Origin: DDH964 sp963806685 | GTDB taxonomy: Bacteria > Desulfobacterota > Desulfuromonadia > Desulfuromonadales > DDH964 | NCBI GenBank assembly: GCA_963806685.1 | Contig: CAWDZB010000018.1 | Location: 1 to 64,000, forward strand | Length of the DNA stretch: 64,000 bases | Direction of reading: 5' to 3' | In this document: positions 41,289 through 49,910 of the stretch, piece by piece | Layout of the letters: the number at the start of each line of letters is the position of its first letter | Position numbering within the stretch: position 1 is the stretch's first letter | Position numbers and translations under genes: made by a program | Notes under the pieces: model-generated | What the model saw: the letters and a program-made list of their open reading frames with translations, nothing else | The model's database searches: none | Told to the model about the DNA's origin: nothing

Positions 41289-42257
41289 TCAGAACTTGAT
41301 CTTGCGCCGATAGAGCCGGCGCAGGTGGGTCTTACGGGTGATGACGATCAGCGGGCGGATCAGCAGCTGGGAACTGCCGGCAATAAACAGCCAGACCCCC
41401 AAGTGCTCGTTGCGGTGGGGCAGAAAGCAGATGCTGCCGACCAGGAACTCCAGGCCGATGGCCAGGTCGTTGCCGATGCCCAGCCAGTCGTAGAGCCGGT
41501 GCAGCTTCGTCTCGGTTTCGGTCCTGGTAACGAACCCCTGGATCTTTTTCCGTACCCTGGCATCGCTGAGAAAGGACTTGAGGCCCACCAGCAGCCTGAC
41601 CAGCTGACCATGGCGGATCAGTTCGAGGATGCCCTCGATGAAGCTCTCGCGGAAGGAGCTCTCGAGGGTATCGATGTAATTGAAGTTACCGTTGCCGTAG
41701 TAGCCGTTTTTGAGGATCAGCAGCAGCTCGAGAAACCAGGGTTGGTCCAGGTAGCGGTAGAGGCCGGAGAGGTCGCCGTTAACAGCGTCCAGGCGCCGTT
41801 CGAAGAACTCGTCGGCCGCTGCGCTCTGCAGGAACCGGGGCGAGGTGACCATGGAGAGCAGGACCTGCTCATGGGCGGTGTCGACGAAATCGATCGCGTG
41901 GTCGTAGAATGCCCCCAGGATGCCCAGCATCAGGCTCCTCTCCAGGTAGAGGAGCGTGGCGACGTTGAGGGCGAAGTCGTTCTGCTCCAGGACCTCGAGC
42001 AGTCGCTTTAAGAGTGCTTCCTGCGCCGGCGCCTCCCCGCGGGGTGGCGTGCGCAGCAGCATGAAGGGATCGTCCTCTTCGCAGCCGTTGGTAAAACCCC
42101 GCCCCAACGCCTGGCTGCAGCAGCTGCGTACGTCCCCCTCCAGGATCGTCTCCAGCACGCCGAAAACATCCCCCCAGGTGATCTTGATATTGTATTCGCC
42201 GGTATGGACCAGGTCGGCCAGGGAGAGGAAATCCTCGACAGCGGCATTCGGCATCAT
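41289..42257 (-). CDS. YrhK-domain membrane protein with long N-terminal helical region
   Basis: A 322-residue protein. Residues 1 to about 240 are helical and soluble-looking, with no named domain (...CEEDDPFMLLRTPP..., LLYLERSLMLGILGAFYDHAIDFVD). The C-terminal about 75 residues (LYDWLGIGNDLAIGLEFLVGSICFLPHRN...LFIAGSSQLLIRPLI) fit the YrhK domain with two membrane helices. It starts 45 bp after the M20 deacylase stop on the same strand and may be the last gene of that series. No function is known for YrhK domains to my knowledge. Confidence 0.65.
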   Translation of the reverse strand: MMPNAAVEDFLSLADLVHTGEYNIKITWGDVFGVLETILEGDVRSCCSQALGRGFTNGCEEDDPFMLLRTPPRGEAPAQEALLKRLLEVLEQNDFALNVATLLYLERSLMLGILGAFYDHAIDFVDTAHEQVLLSMVTSPRFLQSAAADEFFERRLDAVNGDLSGLYRYLDQPWFLELLLILKNGYYGNGNFNYIDTLESSFRESFIEGILELIRHGQLVRLLVGLKSFLSDARVRKKIQGFVTRTETETKLHRLYDWLGIGNDLAIGLEFLVGSICFLPHRNEHLGVWLFIAGSSQLLIRPLIVITRKTHLRRLYRRKIKF

Positions 42258-42302
42258 GGCGCCCCTATCTGGGTGGGAACGACTCCGGCAAGGCCGGGAG
42301 GA

Positions 42303-43571
42303 TCAGTCGGTCAGGCCGCACCAGCGGGCAAGAAACAGGGCGTAGGCCCTCGCCACCTGCTGGATGCTGGCGATCTCCACCCGCTCGTTGGCGGCGTGGA
42401 TGTTCACCGCCACCGGCCCGTAGCAGGTTCCCTCTCCTTTCCCGAAAAAATGAAAGGCCCGCAAATCGGTGGTGCAGGTGGAGATGTAGCTCTCGGCGTC
42501 GCGGCCGGTGAGGTCCCGGTGGCAGTCGTTAAGGGTGGAGAGCGCCGGCTGGTCCCGGTCGGTGACGTGTCCCTCGGAGCGAAAGGCGTAGAATTCCACC
42601 TGCGGCGGGTTCTGTGCCAGCCAGGAATCCTCCCTGGCGGTCCGGGCGACGGCCTCCTCGATGCGGTTGCGGATCTGCGCATAGGAGGTGCCGGGGAAGA
42701 AGGAGAGGCGGGCGTGGAATTCGGCGGCCGCCGGCACCGTGGAGGGCCAGTCGCCTCCGCGGATGATGCCGATGTTCAGGTTGAGGGGATGATCCAGGTC
42801 GCGATAGGGCCCAGGGCGCTGTTCGGCGTTCAGCTCCGCTTCCAGGGCACGCAGGGCGCCGATGACCGGCCAGCTCTTTTCGATGGCGTTGGTCCCGGCG
42901 CTGGCCTCCTGCACATGGCTCGGCACCCCGCGCAGGGCGACCTTGAACCAGAGCACCCCGACCTGGGCGGTGTAGAGCATCGGGCCGAAGGGCTCGGGGA
43001 TCAGCACCGCCTCGGCGTCGTAGCCGGCATCGAGGCAGGCCAGCGCCCCGTTGCCGCAGCACTCCTCCTCGATCACCGCCTCCAGGGTCACCGGCGCCCG
43101 CAGCCCGAAGCCTGCCCGCTCCACGGCGTGCAAGGCATAGGTCATGGCCGCCACCCCCGCCTTCATGTCCCCGCCGCCGCGGCCGTGGAGCCAACCGTCG
43201 CGGATGAACGGGACGAAGGGATCGCTCTCCCAGAGATCAAGGGGCTCGGGGCTGACCACGTCGAGGTGGCCGTTGAACAGAGCGCTACGCCCGCCCGAGC
43301 CGTCGGCCGGACGCTTCGCCACCAAGTTGTAGCGCCCCTCGTAGCCCCAGGGGACGGGGGCGAAACCGGGATGGGCCGCCAGTTTCTTGGGGTCGACGGG
43401 AACCCGGACGGGGGAAAGGCCGAGATCCCGGAGCGCTTCCTCCATCGTCTCCAAAGCGCCCCCCTCCTCCTCCAGGACGCTCGGCTGCCGAACCAGTCGT
43501 TCGGTCAGGTCGATGATATCGTCGGCCACGGCGTCGACGGTGGCGATGATTTTCCGTTCGCGGGCATCCAT
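42303..43571 (-). CDS. M20-family amidohydrolase/deacylase (ArgE/DapE-like; candidate 4-acetamidobutyrate(-CoA) deacetylase)
   Basis: A 422-residue zinc hydrolase. Metal and catalytic motifs are visible: FNGHLDVVSPEP (His and catalytic Asp), HGRGGGDMKAG (bridging Asp), EEECCGNGA (catalytic and metal Glu) and a late His in AVNIHAANER. Family members remove acyl groups from amino acids such as N-acetylornithine. Here the neighbours are a class-III aminotransferase, GabT and CoA-transferase subunits, the same set as Bacillus yodQ-yodR-yodS-yodT. That favours removal of acetyl from 4-acetamidobutyrate or its CoA ester over an arginine role. Substrate is inference. A repeat (43608-43715) separates it from the upstream CoA-transferase gene. 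Confidence 0.8.
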   Translation of the reverse strand: MDARERKIIATVDAVADDIIDLTERLVRQPSVLEEEGGALETMEEALRDLGLSPVRVPVDPKKLAAHPGFAPVPWGYEGRYNLVAKRPADGSGGRSALFNGHLDVVSPEPLDLWESDPFVPFIRDGWLHGRGGGDMKAGVAAMTYALHAVERAGFGLRAPVTLEAVIEEECCGNGALACLDAGYDAEAVLIPEPFGPMLYTAQVGVLWFKVALRGVPSHVQEASAGTNAIEKSWPVIGALRALEAELNAEQRPGPYRDLDHPLNLNIGIIRGGDWPSTVPAAAEFHARLSFFPGTSYAQIRNRIEEAVARTAREDSWLAQNPPQVEFYAFRSEGHVTDRDQPALSTLNDCHRDLTGRDAESYISTCTTDLRAFHFFGKGEGTCYGPVAVNIHAANERVEIASIQQVARAYALFLARWCGLTD

Positions 43572-43607
43572 GGCAGCTCCTTTGCCAGCCTAAAAGCGAA
43601 AATGTTG

Positions 43608-43715
43608 CTCACGCAACGACACGGCGGCGCAATGATGTCAAAAAATCATTATCCCAGTTGAAGTTCTCCCGATAACGGATTGGTTTTACGTCGCATCGTT
43701 GCGGCGTCGCGTAAG
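43608..43715. repeat. Inner-arm type inverted repeat (CTCACGCAACG words)
   Basis: The left arm CTCACGCAACGACACGGCGGCGCAATG starts at 43608 and the right arm CGCATCGTTGCGGCGTCGCGTAAG ends at 43715, inverted across about 50 bases. The same words form the inner arms of the long repeats at 49911 and 54055. It lies between two genes of the aminotransferase/CoA-transferase cluster. Confidence 0.6.
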
Positions 43716-43732
43716 GCCGGGTTCCCAAGGTT

Positions 43733-44380
43733 TCAGAACCGCGGAATCTCCCCCTCTGGAACCATAAACGGCGCACCGGTCTTCTCCCGGACCTCGGCAA
43801 GACTCGTCTCCCTGGCCAGTTCCCTCAGCCTCAGCCCCTGCGCGGTGACGTCGAGCACCGCCAGTTCGGTAATGATGGTGTCGACGCAGCCTTTGGCGGT
43901 CAGCGGCAGGGTGCAGTGGGGGAGGATCTTGGGCTGCCCGTCGCGGGTGGTGTGGGCGGTGGTGACGATCACCCGCCGCGCTTTCTGTGCCAGCTCCATG
44001 CCGCCGCCGATGCCGGGGGCCATCTGGCCGGGAATGATCCAGTTGGCCAGGTCGCCGCCGGCCGAGACCTGCAGGGTGCCAAGAAAGCTGACGTCGACGC
44101 GCCCGCCGCGGATGATGGCGAAGGACAGGGCGCTGTCGAAAAAGGACGCCCCGGCTGCCAGGGTTACGTAGTTGGCGCCGGCGTCGATGAGGTTGCGGTC
44201 CTCGCCGCCGCGGCAGCGGGGGCCGATGCCGAGGATGCCGTTCTCCGCCTGGATGAAGACCTCGGACAGGTCCGGCAGGTAATCGGGGATAAGGGTCGGA
44301 ATCCCGATCCCCAGGTTGATGACCTGGCCCGATCGCACCTCCCGGGCCGCCCGCGCGGCGATCTTCTCCTTAGAGGACAT
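43733..44380 (-). CDS. CoA-transferase subunit B (3-oxoacid/acetoacetate type)
   Basis: A 215-residue catalytic subunit of a family I CoA-transferase. The active-site glutamate lies in QAENGILGIG, preceded by VINLGIGIPTLIPDYL. GGRVDVSFLGTLQVSAGGDLANWIIPG and the late LAVLDVT are typical of AtoA/ScoB-like proteins. Its start lies inside the end of subunit A (11-base overlap), so the two are made together. In this cluster the likely substrate is a 3-oxo acid such as 6-acetamido-3-oxohexanoate (inference), as proposed by position for Bacillus YodR. Confidence 0.88.
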   Translation of the reverse strand: MSSKEKIAARAAREVRSGQVINLGIGIPTLIPDYLPDLSEVFIQAENGILGIGPRCRGGEDRNLIDAGANYVTLAAGASFFDSALSFAIIRGGRVDVSFLGTLQVSAGGDLANWIIPGQMAPGIGGGMELAQKARRVIVTTAHTTRDGQPKILPHCTLPLTAKGCVDTIITELAVLDVTAQGLRLRELARETSLAEVREKTGAPFMVPEGEIPRF

Positions 44381-45065
44381 GCTGCGGCAACACTCCGTAT
44401 TCGGGGGTGAGTTGTTTTAGTTCGACGATGGCGTCGACGAAGGCACAGGGCAGGTGCACCTGGTCGGGGTCGAGGGCCCCGGTCGGTACCACCGTCTCGG
44501 CTTCGACGATGACCCGCGCGGCGGCCATGGCCATCAGCGGGCAGAAGTTGCGCGCGCTCTTGGCGAAGACCAGGTTCCCCGCCCGGTCGGCCGTTGCGGC
44601 GTGGATCAGCGTGATGTCCGCGCGCAGGGCCAGCTCCAGGAGTGCCTCGCGCCCCGCCACCGCCACCACCTCGCGGTTCTCGCGGAGGATAGTGTCGACG
44701 CCAATGTCGGTCAGAAAGCCGATCAGCCCCGCGCCGCCGGCGCGGATCTTCTCCGCCAGGATCCCCTGGGGGTAGAGCTCGACGGCGATCTCCTGTTGGT
44801 TCATCAACACCACGGCGGTAGGATTGAGGCCGATGTGGGAGGCGATCAGGGTCTTCACCCGCCCCGCCTCCAGCAGTTTCGAGACCCCCATTCCCGGCTC
44901 GTTGGCGTCGTTCTTCACCAGGGTCAGCTGCCGCACCCCACGTTCCAGCAGGCCTTCGAGGAGGGTAAAGGGAGTTCCCGGCGCGCCGAAGCCGCCGACC
45001 ATGACGGTCATGCCGTCGCGCACCGCCTCCAGGGCGCAGTCGATGGGAACGGTCTTGTCGATCAT
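44370..45065 (-). CDS. CoA-transferase subunit A (3-oxoacid/acetoacetate type)
   Basis: A 231-residue subunit with the glycine-rich VMVGGFGAPGTPFTLLEGL, then VKNDANEPGMGVSKLLEAGRVKTLIASHIGLN and FAKSARNFCPLMAMAA, all typical of AtoD/ScoA-type chains. It pairs with the overlapping subunit B gene. The upstream aminotransferase ends 262 bp before, so this pair may have its own start site or be read through. The equivalent in Bacillus would be YodS. The acyl specificity cannot be read from sequence. Confidence 0.88.
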   Translation of the reverse strand: MIDKTVPIDCALEAVRDGMTVMVGGFGAPGTPFTLLEGLLERGVRQLTLVKNDANEPGMGVSKLLEAGRVKTLIASHIGLNPTAVVLMNQQEIAVELYPQGILAEKIRAGGAGLIGFLTDIGVDTILRENREVVAVAGREALLELALRADITLIHAATADRAGNLVFAKSARNFCPLMAMAAARVIVEAETVVPTGALDPDQVHLPCAFVDAIVELKQLTPEYGVLPQHVL

Positions 45066-45327
45066 CCCGGCCCCCTTCCTTTCTTTCTCGGATTTTTACC
45101 TGGCTGGTTATCCACCTAATTCCAGTTGCTGCGCGTGGCCCTGGGCAACCCCGGAAATTAATTTCCAGGGGAAAAACGGATGTCGGGGATAGATCAAACC
45201 TGAGGTCTTGGGATTTCGGACCTTATCCCCTGTAGCCCCTTAATCCCTGTTTGCTTGGGTTGGTTCATGTCCTGCCCGGAGCCTTTTACTTGAGTGAAAT
45301 ATCTAATCAGCTTTACATGCTTTTCGG
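45066..45327. other. Intergenic gap inside the aminotransferase/CoA-transferase cluster
   Basis: This 262-bp stretch without a gene lies between two same-strand genes. I see no terminator and no clear promoter, only AT-rich parts near 45285-45320. Confidence 0.4.
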
Positions 45328-46695
45328 TTAGCTGCCCGGCAGCTGTGCCTCGACTCGCGCCAGCGCCCGGTCGAGACGCTCCAGCAGCTCCCCGATCTCC
45401 TTGCGGGTGATGATCAGCGGCGGGGCGATCATGACGTGGTCCCCCTTCAGGCCGTTGATCGGTCGCCGCGGATAGACGATCAGTCCCTCTTCGTAGGCCG
45501 CATCGGTCAGCCGGAAGTGCAGGTTCAGTTCAGCGGGGAAGGGCTCCCGGGTCTTGCGGTCCCGCACCAGCTCGATGGCCATGTGCAGCCCGCGGCCACG
45601 GACCTGGCCGATGAATTCGTAGCGTTTCTTCAGGCGGTCCAGGCCGTTTTTCAGCACCCGGCCCATCAGCGCGGAATTCTCGGGCAGGCGGTTTTCGGTG
45701 ATCACGCCGAGCACCTCGAGTCCCACGGCGCACCCCATGGGGTTGCCAGCCAGGGTATGGCCGTGGGCGAAGCCGCCGTTCTCCAGCATCTCCTCCACGT
45801 ATTCAGTGCGGGCGGCGATGCCCCCCAGCGGGTAGTAGCCACCGGTCATCCCCTTGGACATGACCACGATGTCGGCTTCGACGTCCCAGTGCTCGTAGGC
45901 GAACAGCTTGCCGGTCCGGCCGAACCCGGTCATAACCTCGTCGAGAATCAGGAAGATGCCGTATTTTTTGCAGATATGCTGGATCACCTCGAAGTATTTC
46001 GGGGGCGGGACGGCCGCCCCGGTGCTGGCGCCGCCGATCGGTTCGGCGACGAAACCGGCGACGCTGTCCGGACCCTGCTCCTGGATGGCCTTTTCCAGCT
46101 CCCAGGCGCATTCCAGGTTGCAGACCGCGTTCTTGTGGTAGGGGCAGCGGTAGCAGTAGGGGGCCTGGATCTTCGGGTGGGCCTGGAGCATGGACCGGAA
46201 GGGAATTTCCAGGGGGGCGTAGGAGGTCAGCGACAGTGCCCCCAGGGTCGAGCCGTGGTAGGAGGGCCTGCGGCTGATGAACTGCTGGCGTTGTTTCTGC
46301 CCGCGGTTGAAGAAGTACTGGCGGCACAGCTTGATGGCCGCCTCCACCGCTTCCGAGCCACTGGAGACGAAGAAGATCCGCTGCAGGTGCGGAGCCAGGT
46401 GTTCCACAAGGGCCGCCGCATAGCGGTGGGCCGGCTCGTTTTCGAACTGGGTGCGGTAGGCGAAGACGGCCTTGCGCGCCTGGTCGGCAAGTCGGTTTGC
46501 GACCCGGTGGTTGCCGTGGCCGATATTGCAGGTCACCGCCCCGGAGCTGCCGTCGAGGTACTTCTTGCCGGTGTGATCCCAGATATAGATACCTTCGGCC
46601 CGTTCGATGAAGGGGAGCTGCCGGCGACTCTGGTAAAAGAGGTAGTCGGTGCGGAAGCTTTCCAGGTTGGTCATCGGTAGCGGGTTTTCAGTCAT
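45328..46695 (-). CDS. Class-III PLP aminotransferase (YodT/BioA-like; candidate N6-acetyl-beta-lysine transaminase)
   Basis: A 455-residue fold-type I aminotransferase. SSGSEAVEAAIKLCRQYFF, SYHGSTLGALSLTSY, LILDEVMTGFGRTGKLF and the PLP-binding lysine in VVMSKGMTGGYYPLGG are visible. The CPYHKNAVCNLECAWELEKAI insert carries several cysteines that could bind metal. The ATG at 46695 has GGAGGG seven bases upstream. It sits directly after the GabT-like gene and before the CoA-transferase pair. By analogy with Bacillus yodT next to lysine 2,3-aminomutase (kamA), I propose removal of the beta-amino group of N6-acetyl-beta-lysine. Other omega- or beta-amino acids remain possible. Confidence 0.85.
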   Translation of the reverse strand: MTENPLPMTNLESFRTDYLFYQSRRQLPFIERAEGIYIWDHTGKKYLDGSSGAVTCNIGHGNHRVANRLADQARKAVFAYRTQFENEPAHRYAAALVEHLAPHLQRIFFVSSGSEAVEAAIKLCRQYFFNRGQKQRQQFISRRPSYHGSTLGALSLTSYAPLEIPFRSMLQAHPKIQAPYCYRCPYHKNAVCNLECAWELEKAIQEQGPDSVAGFVAEPIGGASTGAAVPPPKYFEVIQHICKKYGIFLILDEVMTGFGRTGKLFAYEHWDVEADIVVMSKGMTGGYYPLGGIAARTEYVEEMLENGGFAHGHTLAGNPMGCAVGLEVLGVITENRLPENSALMGRVLKNGLDRLKKRYEFIGQVRGRGLHMAIELVRDRKTREPFPAELNLHFRLTDAAYEEGLIVYPRRPINGLKGDHVMIAPPLIITRKEIGELLERLDRALARVEAQLPGS

Positions 46696-46720
46696 ATGCC
46701 GACCCTCCTGCCGTGGTTGA

Positions 46721-48067
46721 TCACTCTGCGAAGACCGCCTGCACCGATTCGGTTAGAATCTCCGCGGCACGCTCCAGTTGGGCCTCGGTGGCGACCAGCG
46801 GCGGCAGCAGCCGCACCACGTTGCTGAAGATGCCGGCACCCATGACCAGCAGGCCGCGCTTGAAGCACTCGCCGATCAGGGCGGCAGCGGCCTCCTTGGC
46901 AGGCGCCTTGGACTTCGGGTCCTTGACCAGTTCCACCGCCACCATGGCCCCCAGGGAGCGGACATCGCCCAGCTGCGGGTAGCGCTCCTGCAGGATCTCC
47001 AGCAGCCCGGTCAACCGGCTGCCGATACGCTCCGCGCGGCTGCTCAGCTGTTGCTGCTCCAGGGCGTCGATCGTGGCCAGGGCCGCGGCGCAGGCCACCG
47101 GGTTCCCGCCGTAGGTGCCGCCGATGCGGCTGGGCGTGGGCGCATCCATGATCTCGGCCTTGCCGACCACGGCACTCAGCGGCATCCCCGAGGCGATCCC
47201 CTTGGCCAGGGTCAGCAGGTCGGGGGTTACCCCGTAATGCTCGGAGGCGAACATCCGTCCGGTGCGGGCGAAGCCGGTCTGAACCTCGTCGACGACGAAG
47301 ACGATGCCGTGCCGGGCGCAGATCTCCTGCAGGCCGGGCAGGAACTCCTTCGGCGGGACGATGAAACCGCCTTCCCCCTGGACCGGTTCGATGACCATGG
47401 CGGCAACGTTGGAAGGATCGGTCTCGGTGACGAAAAAGCGTTCGAAATGCTCCAGGCAAGCCAGCCCGCATCCCGGATAGCTGGCGCCGAAGACGCAGCG
47501 ATAGCAGTAGGCCGAAGGCACCTTGTAGACTTCCGGGGCGAAGGGCCCGAACTGGTGCTTGTAGGGTTTGACCTTGCTGGTCAGGGTCATGGTCAGCAGG
47601 GTGCGGCCATGAAATCCTGCTTCGAAGGCGATTACCCCCGGTTTGCCGGTGTAGGCGCGGGCGATCTTTACCGCATTTTCCACCGCTTCGGCGCCGCTGT
47701 TGACGAACATCGCCTTTTTCGGACCTTCGCCCGGGGTGATCTCCACCAGCTTTTCAGCCAGCTTCACGTAGGGCTCGTAACCGGCCACCATAAAGCAACT
47801 GTGCAGCAGTCGCTCCGCCTGTGCCCGGATTTGGGCGACGACCTCTTGCGGACAGTGGCCGGCGTTGGCCACGCCGATGCCGCTGTAGAAGTCGAGATAA
47901 ACATTGCCGTCCACATCCCGGATTGCGGCACCCCGGGCGCTTTCGATAAAGATCGGGGCCAGAATGGGAATCCCCCTGGCCACAAAGCGCGCCTTTTTCT
48001 CCAATAATTCTTTGGTCCTGGGCCCCGGCTGGGAATCGACTTTCGGCAGCTCGTCACCGTTTAGCAT
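46721..48067 (-). CDS. gabT: 4-aminobutyrate aminotransferase (GabT-type)
   Basis: A 448-residue class-III aminotransferase converting GABA and 2-oxoglutarate to succinate semialdehyde and glutamate. Its motifs are typical of GabT: VNSGAEAVENAVKIARAYTG, EAGFHGRTLLTMTLTSKV, FVVDEVQTGFARTGRMFASEH, and the PLP lysine in LLTLAKGIASGMPLSAVVG. The CYRCVFGASYPGCGLACLEHFE insert is also common in GabT. ATG 48067 has GAGG six bases upstream and is preferred over ATG 48079. It is the first gene of the minus-strand series and probably carries its promoter (TATAAT at 48096-48101). Confidence 0.88.
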   Translation of the reverse strand: MLNGDELPKVDSQPGPRTKELLEKKARFVARGIPILAPIFIESARGAAIRDVDGNVYLDFYSGIGVANAGHCPQEVVAQIRAQAERLLHSCFMVAGYEPYVKLAEKLVEITPGEGPKKAMFVNSGAEAVENAVKIARAYTGKPGVIAFEAGFHGRTLLTMTLTSKVKPYKHQFGPFAPEVYKVPSAYCYRCVFGASYPGCGLACLEHFERFFVTETDPSNVAAMVIEPVQGEGGFIVPPKEFLPGLQEICARHGIVFVVDEVQTGFARTGRMFASEHYGVTPDLLTLAKGIASGMPLSAVVGKAEIMDAPTPSRIGGTYGGNPVACAAALATIDALEQQQLSSRAERIGSRLTGLLEILQERYPQLGDVRSLGAMVAVELVKDPKSKAPAKEAAAALIGECFKRGLLVMGAGIFSNVVRLLPPLVATEAQLERAAEILTESVQAVFAE

Positions 48068-48676
48068 GGGCAACCTCATTTTTTCAGTGGACAAAATTAT
48101 AGAACAGCCAATCCTGCAAAAGAATGAAGTTTGAAAATGATTAGATAAGCCAATTTCGTTATTGTATCCTCCGAACATTTTCTAAGTAGAGACTGTTAAA
48201 AAAAGAAAATTCAAGACATTCAGCTGTACTTAGGGAGGAATATCCAACAGGTGAACTGATTTTTTTGCGGAATATTGCAATTGCCATAATTATTTCGAAC
48301 CTTAACAGAATATTCTGATGATTCAACCGTGGGCCGGAAAAACCTTCTCCCCATTCAAGAATTTCAGCGACAAAGCTGTATGGTTCCTGTCCGGGCTCCG
48401 GGGATACGGTCTTTTTTATACAATCCAGGTCTGCGGAATCTGTATGAGAAATCTTCTGCGGCCGGTGCCTTTTCCAGATATCCGTAGGGCCCCGATGGTG
48501 AAGCTGGAGTGCGGCTGACACCACATTCCCTGCTTTCCCGGGAAGGATCCTCCCGCCCCGGCATCTTTACCGAATCTTTAATTCCCCTTCAACGCGGCGT
48601 TACCTCCCCTCGCTATGCTGCGGTTATCCGTAGCCACCGCTCCGCTCTTTTCAACATCAAGCAAGGAGGTAGTGCC
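48068..48676. other. Large divergent intergenic region
   Basis: This 609-bp gap separates gabT from the beta-propeller gene. The part at 48070-48320 is distinctly AT-rich. The part beyond 48330 returns to normal GC. I see the -10 box of gabT on the left and the AAGGAGGT ribosome site of the next gene on the right. No RNA gene, repeat or convincing frame was found, although its size would allow regulator sites. Confidence 0.5.
48096..48101 (-). promoter_or_regulatory. Possible -10 box of the gabT-led series
   Basis: A perfect TATAAT on the minus strand lies about 30 bp ahead of the gabT start. The -35 region is poor, so an activator may be needed if this is a real promoter. Confidence 0.35.
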
Positions 48677-49795
48677 ATGCAGAAGAGATGCAGATTTTTC
48701 CGGTTTCTGGCAACCCTGTTCCTGTCCATCCTCTCCCTCGCCACCTGGGCGCAGGCGGCCCCGGGCAATCGCAACGACGCGCCGGGGGCCGTCTACACCA
48801 TGAGCAACGCCGCGGCGGGAAACAGCATCCTGGTCTTCGCGCGCAGCGCCAACGGTACCCTGACCCCCGCCGGCAGTTATGACACCGGCGGCTTGGGCAG
48901 CGGCGCCGGCCTGGGTAACCAGGGGGGCGTGATATTGAGCGCCGATCAGCGCTGGCTGTTCGTCGTCAACGCCGGCAGCGATGAGATCTCGGTCTTCGCC
49001 GTGGAACCGGATGGTCTGACGCTGGTCGACCGGATCAGCAGCGGCGGAAACCTGCCGGTCAGTCTGGCCCTGGACCGCAGACTCCTCTACGTGCTGCACG
49101 CCGGCTCCCCCAACGACATCACCGGCTTCACCGTGGGGAGCGACGGCCACCTGACCCCGCTGCCGGGCTCGACCGTTCCCCTGAGCGCCGCCATGGCCGC
49201 CCCGGCCCAGGTGAGCTTTTCCCCCGACGGCAGAACTCTGGTGGTAGCCGAGAAGGGCACCAACCTCATCGACACCTTCACCGTCGACCGCTACGGGGTG
49301 GCCGATGGGCCGACGACCCATTCTTCGGTGGGGAACACCCCCTTCGGCTTCGCCTTCGGTAAACGGGACTATCTGCTGGTCTCCGAAGCGTTAACCGGCG
49401 CGATCACCACCTACCGCCTTGGGGAAGGCGGGACCCTGCAGGTGGTCAGCCCCTCGGTGTCGACCCTGCAGACCGCCGCCTGCTGGGTGGTGGTGAGCAA
49501 CGACGGCCGCTTCGCCTACACCACCAATGCCGGCAGCGGCTCGATCTCCGGCTTCCTGGTCGGGCAGGACGGCAGCCTGGCCCTGCTCGATGCCGACGGC
49601 CGCACCGGGGATACCGGGGCCGGCAGTGCCCCCATCGACATGGCCTTCAGCGGCAACGGCCGCTACCTCTACACCCTCAACTCCGGCAACGGCACCATCA
49701 GCGCATTCGCCGTGGATGGCAGGGACGGCAGCCTCAAGGCTATCTCCGGGGCCTCAGGTCTCCCCGGCAGTGCCAACGGCCTGGCGGCTAGGTAG
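48677..49795 (+). CDS. Secreted lactonase-like seven-bladed beta-propeller protein
   Basis: A 372-residue exported protein. A signal peptide (FFRFLATLFLSILSLATWAQAA, cleavage near residue 26) is followed by repeated blades with the pattern PDGR-x-L-V-x-x-N-x-G-S-x-x-I-S-x-F. Examples are SADQRWLFVVNAGSDEISVFAV, SPDGRTLVVAEKGTNLIDTFTV, SNDGRFAYTTNAGSGSISGFLV and SGNGRYLYTLNSGNGTISAFAV. This matches the 6-phosphogluconolactonase/YVTN-type propeller superfamily. A true sugar lactonase is unlikely for a secreted copy. ATG 48677 has a perfect AAGGAGGT six bases upstream. Confidence 0.85.
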   Translation: MQKRCRFFRFLATLFLSILSLATWAQAAPGNRNDAPGAVYTMSNAAAGNSILVFARSANGTLTPAGSYDTGGLGSGAGLGNQGGVILSADQRWLFVVNAGSDEISVFAVEPDGLTLVDRISSGGNLPVSLALDRRLLYVLHAGSPNDITGFTVGSDGHLTPLPGSTVPLSAAMAAPAQVSFSPDGRTLVVAEKGTNLIDTFTVDRYGVADGPTTHSSVGNTPFGFAFGKRDYLLVSEALTGAITTYRLGEGGTLQVVSPSVSTLQTAACWVVVSNDGRFAYTTNAGSGSISGFLVGQDGSLALLDADGRTGDTGAGSAPIDMAFSGNGRYLYTLNSGNGTISAFAVDGRDGSLKAISGASGLPGSANGLAAR

Positions 49796-49834
49796 GGAAA
49801 AAAGCGAAAGGTCCGGCGAACGCCGGGCAAAGAT

Positions 49835-49872
49835 GGGGGGCTGCCGCCGGAATGGCCGGTCGGCAGCCCCCC
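49835..49872 (+). terminator. GC-rich hairpin after the propeller gene
   Basis: A stem starting GGGGGGCTGCCG pairs with CGGCAGCCCCCC and has a further CCGG/CCGG pairing inside. No T run follows, so termination strength is uncertain. Confidence 0.5.
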
Positions 49873-49910
49873 GCGCGGTCAAAAAGGCTGGTTACGCGGA
49901 GTACTACGGC

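Noticed and set aside
42303..43571. The M20 gene as argE of arginine biosynthesis
   Set aside because: argJ already removes the acetyl group by transfer in this organism, and the gene lies with aminotransferase and CoA-transferase genes, so a catabolic deacylase is the better reading.
48096..48150. A sigma-54 promoter upstream of gabT
   Set aside because: TTGGC-like words occur on the minus strand, but the invariant GC element at the required spacing is absent.
48509..48676. An upstream extension of the beta-propeller gene
   Set aside because: It would put 56 residues before an evident signal peptide. The perfect AAGGAGGT before 48677 fixes the start there.
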